Positions 1 through 9,224 of a DNA stretch of 64,000 nucleotides are shown in pieces. Origin of the DNA: Costus lasius (Eukaryota; Streptophyta; Magnoliopsida; Zingiberales; Costaceae). The DNA is taken from NCBI GenBank assembly GCA_027563935.2, contig CM050454.1, forward strand, positions 49,938,596-50,002,595, given 5' to 3'. Under the pieces are notes generated by a model. It was not told where the DNA came from. It worked only from the letters and a program-made list of their open reading frames with translations, and did no database searches. A program made the translations under genes and the position numbers. Position 1 is the stretch's first letter. Every line of letters begins with the position of its first letter.

Positions 1-2
1 TC

Positions 3-2030
3 TGGGGTTTTGCACTTGAGACAACTTCTCTCATACTGAATAACGTTCCATCTAAGAGTGTCTCCAAGATACCATATGAGGTATGGAGTGGGAGACACCC
101 TAACCTCTCTTTTATCAAAATCTGGGGATGTGGGCTTATGTAAAACATCAGGATTCTAGCAAGCTAGAGCCCATATCTGATAAATGTTTGTTTGTAGGGT
201 ATCATAAGGAAATTAAAGGATACTACTTCTATGTTCCCACCGAGAACAAATTTTTTGTTGCTCGGGGTGCTGTCTTTCTAGAGAAAGAATTTATCATGAA
301 AGAAGTTAATGGGAGGAGGTTTGACTTGGACAAGGTCCAAGTACAACCACAAGACACAGAGATGGAATCTGAGCCACCTGCACCGGTTGTTGGGCAACCT
401 GAGGCTCAGACACAGGCCCCACGTAGGTCTGGGAGGATTCATCGTGCGCCTGAGAGGTATGGGTCGCTGCCGACTCAACACAACGGGATCTTCATCATTG
501 AGGATGAACCCAGGAACTATGATGAGGCGGTCAGTGGACCAGACTCCGAGAGATGGATTGAGGCCATGCGATCCAAGATGGATTCCATGTCAACTAACCA
601 AGTATGGGATTTGGTTGAGCTACCTGATGGGGTAAAACCCATAGGGTGTAAATGGGTCTTCAAGAGGAAGAGTGACATGGATGGCAATATAGTTACCTAT
701 AAAGGAAGACTTGTGGCTAAAGGATTCAAACAGGTCCACGGGGTGGACTATGATGAATCTTTTTCGCTAGTTGCCATGATCAAATCCATTCAGATTCTAC
801 TTGCTATAGCTGCATATCATGATTATGAGATATGGCAGATGGATGTTAAGATAGCATTCCTTAATGGGAAACTGACTAAGGATGTGTACATGACACAACC
901 TGATGGCTTCATCCATCCTACAGATGCCAATAAGGTCTGTAGGCTAAAGAGATCCATTTATGGATTAAAGGAAGCATCTCGATGTTGGAATCTTCGATTT
1001 GATGAAGGTGTGAGAGACTATGGCTTTATCAAAAGTGAAGATGACGCCTGTGTGTACAGAAAATTCAGTGGGAGCTTGGTGATTTTTCTGGTCTTGTATG
1101 TCGATGACATACTACTCATGGGAAACAACATCCCTAGTCTTAACTCTGTAAAGACATGGTTAGGCATAAGGATCTACCGGGATAGATCCAAGAGGCTTTT
1201 GGCCCTTAGTCAAAGTACCTACATTGATAAGGTCCTAGAGAGGTTTAATTTAGAGCAATCCAAGAAAGGATATCTTCCAGTGAGACATGGCCTTACTCTC
1301 TCGAAGAGCCAGTGTCCCACCACACAGGCTAAGAGGGATGACATGAGTCGAGTGCTCTATGCTTGGCAATAGGCAAAATCATGTATGTAATGTTATGTAC
1401 TAGACCAGATGTGGCTTATGCTATGAGCATAACCAGCTGATACCAATCCAATCCAGGTCTGCAGCACTGGGAGGCTGTAAAGAACATCCTGAAGTATCTA
1501 AAAAGAACTAAGGATCTATTCTTGGTCAATGAAGGATAGGAAGAGCTCAATGTTCAGGGCTACACAGATGCATCATTCCAGTCAGACCCAGACGACTTTA
1601 GATCGCAGGCCGGCTATATGTTCAAATTGAATGGAAGAGCTGTTTGCTGGAAAAGCTTCAAGCAATCCACCATAGCAGTCTACGATTGAGGCTGAGTATG
1701 TCGCCACTTCTGAGGCAGCCAAAGAAGCTGTTTGGATAAGGAAGTTCATTTTTGATCTTCAGGTGGTTCCAACTGCTGTGGATCCCATTGAGCTCTATTG
1801 TGATAACAATGGGGCGATTGCATAGGCAAAGGAACTACGGTCTCATCAAAGGTCCAAACACATACTCAGGAGATTTCACCTGATCAGAGAGATCATTAAT
1901 CGAGGTGATGTTAAGATTAGCAGAGTTGACACAGAGAACAATCTGGTAGACCCATTGACCAAGGCTTTGGCGCAGCAGAAGCATGATGGTCACACTAGAG
2001 ATATGGGGTTGAGATTCCTCAACCTCCAGG
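3..2030 (+). pseudogene. pol: Element E pol remnant (integrase C-terminus, RT, RNase H)
   Basis: The reading frame starts in the integrase tail (WGFALET, then the PSKSVSK and PYEVW region) and breaks near 130, where one base is missing relative to the other copia copies. A 414-codon frame from 128 holds the acidic linker, the RT palm (WQMDVKIAFLNG near 835, SIYGLKEASR near 950) and the YVDDIL catalytic motif near 1100. About 54-60 nt is missing near 1155: the conserved CFQMKDLGEAAYVLG block between the YVDD region and IYRDRSKR is absent. One base is lost near 1350, giving a stop, and the RNase H part (GYTDASFQSD near 1560, EAEYVATSEAAKEAVW near 1690) has further stops and a shift. The enzyme cannot be made from this copy. 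Confidence 0.9.
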
Positions 2031-2050
2031 TCTTAGTGCAAGTGGGAGAT

Positions 2051-3882
2051 TGTTGGTGAATATGCCATAGGACCTAATATTGGTCCATTATTGTACTACT
2101 TAACATTGATATTTATATATCATTTTGGCATTGTCGTTATCATCATTTGTTTAAATCTGTAAATGTGTACTTATGGGATAATGTCCCTAGAGACAGATTG
2201 GATCTGTGCTCAAACTTTTTGTCCCCAGTCAAGTACCTTAGTAGATATGGCACAGCTATGGTATATGAGAGACTGGTATATGGGCTAGTTAGGTATGAAA
2301 TGCTAACGCAAACATATGGGTATATCAGTGGTAGATATACTAGATCGACCCACTGTGAGGCAATGACTTGGTGTCATGAGTTATCCTCACAAGTGACAGG
2401 AGATGTGTTGATCCCTAGACTTAAGGTCATTGACTCTTCTATGTGGTTAGGGACATGCTTTGATACAACCTAACATCTCGCCGTAGTTGGGAGGTCATAA
2501 CGGTTGTCATTGAGTATGTCACGACCCATATGAGAAGATCAATTGACAGATAGAGGATTCGCCCCTTCCAGAGGGAAGCAACGATGCACTGCTAGGTATG
2601 GCCATGCCCAGGTGAGAACCTGATTTCGTCATAACCAAGTGATTGGATTAAAACAAGTGGTGACACACTTGTCCAATTGGATATCAGTTTGGCAAAGGGA
2701 CTAAAATACATTAGTGCCTAGTTGCGATGATAGGGATGTCGATGTAAATATCTATTCCGATGACTTTGGTAGCAACGATGCACTGCTAGGTGCCACTCAC
2801 TGCTTGTGGTGACCTTAGGTCAGCACTGCCAATGTCAAAGGAACCTATAAGGTTGCACACCTTGATGCTCGAGTTTTCGTATTGATCGGATAGCCTTTGG
2901 ATCGAGTTATTTGCTAATTCATATCTATTTGGGAGATTCATCAGCGCCAATGGGCCTAATGAGATGGAAGAAACTTATTAAGGCCAACTTCCATTTTGGC
3001 ATATTAACCAAATTAACCATGGTTAACCTCGTTTGACCTTGGGTTAAATTGGATTGGATCTAATGGGTTGATTAACATACATAATGGACCTTGGGCTAGG
3101 CCCATTATATAGTTGGGCTTACTGATAAGTTATTTGAGCTTAAGGAGAAGAAAAGGCAAGCACATATTTAACCCTAGTTAGACTAGGGTTAGCGCATATG
3201 CCTTAATTAATATCATGTGATTAATTAAAGTTGATTTTGAATTAATCATTTGAGATAAAATAGGGGCTAATTAATTAATTAATTAGAGTCCTATTTTTGT
3301 GAAGATTTAATAGGGCTGATTTTATTTAAATTAATTAGAGTCCTAATTTGATTAGGATTTAATTAATTAATTCCTAAAATCATGCTTTCTTAATTCTTCT
3401 CCAAGCCACACATGACCTCTATTAAAGAGACCCTAGCCCGGCCCTCTGATGGCACTAATTCCTCTTGCAGGCGTGGAGACAAGTGGAGGGGCGAAAGCTT
3501 GGAGTTCTTAGAGATTTTCTCCTGTTCTTCCATCAAGACTAAAGAGTTCTTCCTCTTCTTCCCTTGGCGCTTCCCCACCTTGGTGATTGGCGCAAGTGTT
3601 CAAGAGGAACTCCCTTGGTGTGGATCTTCTTCCCGAGGCTAGCACCTGGCGTAGAAGAAGAAGACTCGAAGCATCCGTGTGTGTGAGATTGCAGAGGGCA
3701 CACACTTGGGCGCCTACATCGACATCGTCTCAAATTGCTTCAAGGTACCTTCTCATCTCATCGTGTCGACTCCCTCACATAACGATCTTCACTGGGTTTT
3801 TGGGACTGGCCTGTTTTGGGGGTCTTTCTTCCGCTGTGCTTTCTATGAAAATCTTTTAAAATATCCCCAGGGTTTCCCAACA
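2051..3882 (+). repeat. Element E 3' LTR (1832 bp)
   Basis: It starts TGTTGGTGAA directly after the purine-rich AGTGGGAGAT and ends CCCAACA, where gypsy element D resumes. The stretch around 2780-2860 aligns by eye with the same part of the other copia LTRs (TGCTAG, CTCACTG, TCAAAGGAA and GCACA landmarks) although the rest is diverged. It contains hairpins TGACC-TTA-GGTCA (2810-2822) and AACCT-ATA-AGGTT (2842-2854) at positions matching hairpins of the other families. The stretch 3150-3390 is AT-rich with repeated TTAATTAA-like words. I see no gene in it. Confidence 0.85.
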
Positions 3883-4390
3883 GGTGGAACATATATAGGT
3901 TCGCACTCTTTCATTTGTGGTTCACTCTCAAGAACATGTTCCTGTAATTCTTGAGTTTTGGCCTCACTCTCACAATGGTCATCCTTAGGCATTTTTGGCT
4001 CGTCAAGCTGTTTACCACTACACGTGGTAATGGCATTACAGTGTTCTCTAAGGTTCATTTCAGGTTGTCCGGGCAATCTTCCCAGTGGTCTTGTGGATGT
4101 ACTGGCTTGCTGGGCTATTTGGTTTTTTAGTATCTTTTGGTGCGTGGTTAAGCCCTTGATTGCTTCTAAGATACTTTCCATTGCCTTTGTTTGCGTTGAC
4201 ACAAAGTTGTCAAAGTGCGACTCTAAGGTTTACTCTTGCGGTATCGTGTTGGTATTCGGTTGGGGTGGCTGGTCGAATTGCTAAAGTTGATACCCGGCAT
4301 TGGGTGGGTGAAATCCAGGAGGTTTCCTATAGTTTGATGGTTGGGCTACATTATTGTTTCTATAGGAAAAGTTGGGATGATTCTTCTACC
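3883..4390 (-). pseudogene. gag: Element D gag C-terminal / gag-protease linker fragment
   Basis: An open frame from 4202 leftwards reads a coiled-coil-like segment (ILEAIKGLTTHQKILKNQIAQ), then NAITTCSGKQL, which matches the conserved NAI[TL]xRSGK motif of Athila/Tat-type gag-pol, then an acidic linker ending ...CEPIYVPP where element E interrupts it. Right of 4202 the minus strand still encodes KNHPNFSYRNNN and PPGFHPPNAGYQ, the usual Asn/Pro-rich stretch after the zinc knuckle, but with stops. Its upstream partner is at 22511-22568 across element B. The Cys in TTCSGK, where Arg is usual, and the stops indicate decay. Confidence 0.8.
4386..4390. repeat. Target-site duplication of element B (CTACC), left copy
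   Basis: CTACC stands directly left of B's left LTR and again at 22506-22510 directly right of its right LTR. Five bases is the usual copia duplication. Joining the flanks restores the gypsy gag reading ...YNNYNPG-x-KNHPNFS, which confirms insertion into D. Confidence 0.9.
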
Positions 4391-5745
4391 TGAAAGTCCC
4401 CTACCACGAGGGGGCGAAACCCTAATAGGCGCATGCAGAGGTTTTAACACAGCGGAAAAGGTTTCTAGATCGATGCATGCAGTATGATCAACTTTAAAAT
4501 TTTGTATACATGAGAATCGATCCTTACCGATGCCATTTCTTGGATGGCGTCTAGGAAGTAGAGAGTCAAACGCTTCTCCTCCAAATGGTGCACACACAAG
4601 GTGATCAATGCGCCTACTCCCTTAGTGCTCCTTGTGCTAGCAAGGTTCCAAGGTCTCCTGATCGAATGGAAGGGAAGGAGATGTTTTTCTTCTTGGCCGA
4701 ATCCTCTCCAAAGCGTCAAGGCGACACACAACGAGTGAACCTCTAGAGAGAGGGGCGAGAGGCGAGAATAAAACTTCTCTTGGCGTGAACGTGAGGCGTG
4801 GCCTCATGGCTTCTAAAAATAGCAAACCACCAACGTTCATGCGACCATGGGTTTACCCGAACGCATTTTGCTCTCCCCTTGAACCATGCGCTCACATGAT
4901 GAGCTGGTTCAATTTCGGTTTGGTTCAAAGACCAATTAAGCCAAGCATCTGGTTTAGATCACAATAAACCCTAAAGGTTCAAGATCCAACCGTTCATCTC
5001 TTGATGCTCTTGATCTCACTGATCTAGCATCAATTCTCTCGATCGAAGCTTACCGATCTCATGCCCTAATCAATCAAACATGATCAGACCAGATCTCACT
5101 TACAATCAGAGATTAAATCCCTTTAAACTGAACCAGAACAATTCAGTCCACATGATCTGACTTAAGTAAGCCATATCATCAAATTGTGCGACCCTAAGGG
5201 TTTCCTTTAAATGTCGGTAATGATAACTTACGTTATCACGATCAGTGAGGTGTATCTAGCAACACATCACTGTCTCCCGATATAAAGGAAAGAGTCTTCC
5301 AAGACTACACCCAAACCACAGCACAAGTGTGAACCCAACTCACTAGGCATATGTGTTTCCTTTGCCACTGGACGTTCTTATTGGACAAGCGTGTCAAGCC
5401 TGTAATTCCAATATGATGAGAATGATTAGATCAGATGATCATAGTCATCTGGGTATGGCCATACACTTTCTCAATCATCTCATCCAGGGGGCCCCTATAG
5501 AACATCACACTCCAATCAAGGAGACGGCAATCCTATATCTATCACTAGTGCCCTAACATGACTCATGCTCATTATCCAAGATAATCTATAACCATTATGT
5601 TTCAAATGATATCGAACTACCTCAAAACAATGTCAATCATCATTTAGAAACACAAGTGATCTCAAGTCAGAGGAAATATGCCACTTGTTTGCATATAAGG
5701 ATTATTCACATTGTGACAAGCAATTGAATATCCTAAGTAGGGTCT

Positions 5746-5750
5746 GTCCA
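5746..5750. repeat. Target-site duplication of element A (GTCCA), left copy
   Basis: GTCCA occurs at 5746-5750 and again at 14806-14810, flanking element A exactly. The uninterrupted site is present in B's other LTR as GGGTCTGTCCAGTACATCC near 22191-22209, a direct empty-site comparison. Confidence 0.97.
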
Positions 5751-7429
5751 TGTTGGGGTATGCCCTTAAGGCTAATGTTTGAGGCCTGTGGGAATGTATC
5801 TGTATCATGTAATAAACTGTTATGTTTATAAAGGCATGGTTATTATTCAGTTGTTTACATTGTCTGCTGCAATATATGTTCTTCTGAATAATGTCTCAAA
5901 GCTGTTCAGCTGGGCTGACATGCTGTTATGTCCTTAGTCGATATATCTTGGTGAACATGAGACAGCCTTGATATGGTTAAGACTAATATGTGTTCTAATC
6001 TTATAGGATGCTTCGAGCATGGAATAAGATGTAGACTCATGGGTACATTGGATGTGCTGGACAGACCCTACTAGGTTATTCAATTGTTTGTCACAATGTG
6101 AATATTCCTTGAATATGACAAGTGGCACATTTCCTCTGACTTGAGATCACTTGTGTTTTCTAAATGATGATTGTCATTGTTTTGAGATAGTTCAATATCA
6201 TTTGAAACATAATGATTATAGACTATCTTGGATGGTGAGCTTGAATCAGGTTAGGGCACTAGTGATAGACATAGGATTGCCGTCTCCTTGTTCAAGGAGT
6301 GTGATGTTCTAAAGGGGCCCCCTGGATGAGATGATTGAGAAAAGAGTATGGCCATACCCAGGTGACAGTGTTCATCTGATCTAATCATGCTCATCATATT
6401 GGAGCTACAAGCTTGACACGCTTGTCCAATAAGAACATCCAGTGGCAAAGGAAATATGCATGCCTTGTGAATTGATTCACACTTGTGCTATGGTTTGGGT
6501 GTAGTCTTGGAAGACTCTTTCCTTTATATCGGGAGACAGTGATGTGTTGCTAGATACCCCTCACTGATCGTGATAATGTGAATTATCGTTACCGACATTT
6601 AAAGGAAACCCTTAGGGTCGCACAATTTGATGATATGGCTTACTTCAGTCAGATCGTGTGGACTGAATTGTTTGGGTTCAGTTTAAAGGGATTTAATCTC
6701 TGATTGTAAGTGAGATCTAGTCTGATCATGTTTGATTGATTAGGGCTTGAGATCGGTAAGCTTCGATCGAGAGAATGATTGCTAGATCGGGCAGATCAGA
6801 AGCATCAAGAGATTAACGGTCAGATCTGGAGCCTTAGGGTTTATTTGAGATCTAGACTAGATCATTGGCTTGATTGGTTCTTAAACCGAACCAATGTGAA
6901 CCGGCTCATGAAATGAGCGCATGGTTCAAGGCTTGGCGACTTGTTCACTTGGCGTGAACATTGGAGCGAGTGGTGTGGCTATTTTTAGTAACCACGATCT
7001 CCACTTGGAGATAACGCTCACGTTCGAATAGCTCTTGCTATTCTCGCCTCTCAAGCGACCTCTCTCTCGACACTCATTGTGTGTGGCGACGCTTGGAAGA
7101 TAGAGGAGGTTTTTGGCCAAAAGAGATAAACACATCTCCATCCCTTTTCACTCGATCAAGGACTCCAAGGAACCTTGCTAGCACAAGGAGCACCAAGGGT
7201 AGGCGCATTGATCATCTTGTGTGTGAAACTTAGGAGAAGGCTCGCTTGCGTCTTTCCTTCCAAAGCTTCATCAAACCGATGGCAATGGTATGAGTTTATC
7301 TTCATCTATTCAAATATTCGAAAGCTAGTTATATGACATATATAGATCCTTTGAAATCCTAATATCCCATGCAAAATTTTTGTTGCGCCACCATTAGGGT
7401 TTCTACCCCTTAGTTAGGGGTTCCCTTCA
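5751..7429 (+). repeat. Element A 5' LTR (1679 bp)
   Basis: It begins TGTTGGGGTATGCCCTTAAG and ends GGGGTTCCCTTCA, with TG...CA ends. The start resembles the barley BARE-1 LTR start (from memory TGTTGGAAATATGCCC). It carries a palindrome AGTCTTGGAAGACT (6503-6516), a TATA-like CCTTTATATC (6521-6530), the GNRA hairpin (6572-6587) and a second short hairpin (6608-6618). Confidence 0.95.
6503..6618 (+). promoter_or_regulatory. Element A LTR: inferred core promoter and start-proximal hairpins
   Basis: A 14-bp palindrome AGTCTTGGAAGACT is followed by the TATA-like CCTTTATATC at 6521. A start site 25-35 bp downstream would fall near 6550. The transcript would then begin shortly before GATAAT-GTGA-ATTATC (6572-6587), a 6-bp stem with a GNRA loop, and ACCC-TTA-GGGT (6608-6618). 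The same order occurs in every BARE-like LTR of the window; TATA-like boxes are at 13897, 5279-5288(-), 21729-21738(-), 29091-29100(-), 36540-36549(-), 43989-43998(-), 53789-53798(-) and 58235-58244. The promoter call is inference; the repeats and hairpins are read directly. Confidence 0.55.
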
Positions 7430-7431
7430 AT

Positions 7432-7443
7432 TGGTATCAAAGC
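7432..7443 (+). other. Element A primer-binding site (initiator Met-tRNA type)
   Basis: TGGTATCAAAGC lies two bases after the 5' LTR. It is complementary to the 3' end of plant initiator tRNA-Met except for one G-to-A change; the other copies in this window have TGGTATCAGAGC. Confidence 0.9.
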
Positions 7444-8280
7444 TAGGGTTATATGTTCATATGATTGCTTTGATTGTGAATCCATATATGCTTAGATCTT
7501 ATATGTGCGAAACTAGTTTATGTTTTTCTTTTTGCGCATCTATGTTGGCGCATGTTGTAGCTTAAGTTTTCTCAAAAGGAAATATCACATGCGCGCTTAA
7601 CATTAGATCTAAGGCCCTGCTATAAACCCTTAGACGGGTTATTAGGGTTGAAATCACCCCCTAGGTCAGATCCAATCAGTCTGATCAGACTATCTGACAG
7701 CCTTGATGGGTCGACTGGATAGCACCTTGGCGCAAGCTTGAGGTGGCTATAGGTCGACTGCAGACAGGCGTGTAGCGATGTCTGATTGAGACGACCCATG
7801 AACGCACCTGAGTTAGGCCCGGGGTCACACCCGCTTGCCAGACCTCAGTGTGGTTGTTCAGCCCTGGCGCATGCATGGTTGACCTTATGGTCGACTCAAG
7901 TCAGTTAGGACTTGGTGCATGCAAGGGCAGAGGATCTGACTAGGTTGGTTGAGTGGATCCCTAGTAATGGACCGTTGTAAGGTTGTAGGGCAAATAAGAA
8001 AAAAATTAAAATTGATCCCATGGGGTTTTTCGAAAAATTTAATTTTTTATGATGGATCACATGATTGCTGATTGGATGCATATGTTTGTCTATTTAGTCT
8101 TATGTGGGCTGCCCATATTAATTGTGTGCTGTGCTGGGGCCTGCGTGCCTGGGATTTAAAATTGTTGTAAATTAATTATTGTGATCTGCGCATCACATTG
8201 CTTTAATTTATAAAATGTTATTGACCTGCGTGTCAATCTTGTCTAGATAGTTAAATTTGTAATTTAATTAGACAAGAGCA

Positions 8281-8360
8281 CAGAGCACACTTGGCAGAGG
8301 CGCATGCAGCAGTGGCTTGACCAGGTGGGAGGTCTAGGGTTCGACCCTAGGACCTGGCGC
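8281..8360 (+). other. tRNA-like module with B-box-like sequence in the leader of A
   Basis: TGGCTTGACCAGG (8313-8325) resembles a pol III A box, and GGTTCGACCCT (8338-8348) resembles the B box GGTTCGANTCC. The latter is the loop of a T-arm-like hairpin CTAGG-GTTCGAC-CCTAG. The same module is in B (about 19880-19970, -) and F (about 49030-49115, -) but missing from the leaders of the dimer and of H. The A-to-B spacing is shorter than in a real tRNA, so this is not a tRNA gene. Confidence 0.5.
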
Positions 8361-8683
8361 ATTTTCCTGGTGGGCGCACCAGAGCTGCAATTGGCGCTTG
8401 GGCCCTGGTATGGGCCAGATGAGCAGCAAAAGACCCATGAAGAGCAAGTGAAGACTTAAACTAGGTTAAGGTCTTCTAGGGCTATGGGCTTTTACCACAT
8501 AAGAACCATGCTTTCTTTTATTGCTTATATAAGTAGAACAGCATGTTTTAATTTATCTTCTGCTATCACCATAGGAATTGTATGATAGTGAAGAAGATAA
8601 AAGACCGTTAAAATCCAACGCTAAAATATCAAGCTCGTAAGCCTTCTGACGCGAAACCTCACTGTTCTGATTATCGTTGGAGC

Positions 8684-8709
8684 CGTGTTGTACCCACTCA
8701 GTGGGCACG
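8684..8709 (+). other. Leader hairpin 1 of element A
   Basis: A lower stem CGTG/CACG, a one-sided bulge TTGTA and an upper stem CCCACT/AGTGGG around a central C. Equivalent structures are at 60513-60538 in H, about 19534-19559(-) in B, and 34290-34315(-) and 41739-41764(-) in the dimer. Confidence 0.65.
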
Positions 8710-8890
8710 TCCATCTATCTTCAGACGGTGTGGGATTACACCTGTGTGTTACAGAGTAGGGATTTATCCCTTCTCGTTGCTCAGCATAGCATATGGTGGT
8801 CCAAGGAGTAGGTCGGGTCAGCTTGACCGTGTAGGCTACATATGTGGCGCATATGGTAGCACATGGAGGCAGCCATCTGTGGGGTCAGAG

Positions 8891-8920
8891 ACTGTGTTGT
8901 ACCAACTCAGTTGGCACAGT
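8891..8920 (+). other. Leader hairpin 2 of element A
   Basis: A lower stem ACTGTG/CACAGT, the same TTGTA bulge and an upper stem CCAACT/AGTTGG around C. Compared with hairpin 1, one C-G pair is replaced by A-T. Equivalents are at 60720-60749, 19324-19353(-), 34079-34108(-) and 41528-41557(-). Confidence 0.7.
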
Positions 8921-9224
8921 CTGCTGGACTGCCCAGATGAAGGGGAATCGCACGGGTTGGCGATCGGCAGGGACTGCCTACCGGAGATTAGTGCTTGTAC
9001 TCTCTGTGTATCTTATCTCGCCTGAGCGGGACGCGGAGACCAAGTATGAAATCCGGATCCCATCTCACTAAAAGAGTGTCTACTCTTTCGGACTGTTTAA
9101 TGGATTTTTCAGTCAGATAAAATAGTGAGAAAAGGAATCTTTCTTAAGTCCTGATTGATTCTTATACATTGATACTGACCTTGCTGTTCTTGCATTGTTG
9201 TAGATACCTGCAGCAACGAACACC

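Larger units (their letters stand above)
1..3882 (+). mobile_element. Element E: 3' part of an old Ty1/copia element
   Basis: The window opens inside the integrase of a copia element. Reverse transcriptase, RNase H, a polypurine tract (about 2036-2050) and a complete 3' LTR (2051-3882) follow. The 5' part lies left of the window. The LTR begins TGTTGGTGAATATGCC, related to but clearly different from the other copia LTRs here, so this is a separate and older BARE-like family. Immediately after its last base the sequence resumes as gypsy element D in the gag-pro linker, so E was inserted into D. The coding part has several frame breaks. Confidence 0.9.
7444..9224 (+). other. Element A untranslated leader between primer site and gag
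   Basis: About 1.8 kb without a plausible long gene; short frames here are not conserved between copies. It holds a tRNA-like module (8281-8360) and two bulged hairpins (8684-8709 and 8891-8920). The gag start context at 9225 is CACCATGAAC. Long leaders holding packaging and dimerisation signals are known for BARE-type elements. Confidence 0.8.

Noticed and set aside
3390..3954. Cluster of overlapping short open frames on both strands
   Set aside because: They lie within E's LTR, resemble no known protein, and overlap each other on both strands; chance frames.
8844..9071. 75-93-codon frames in the copia leader that recur in all copies
   Set aside because: Their conservation follows from the conserved hairpin-rich leader. 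Reading frames and starts differ between copies (for example B), so I do not claim a leader protein.
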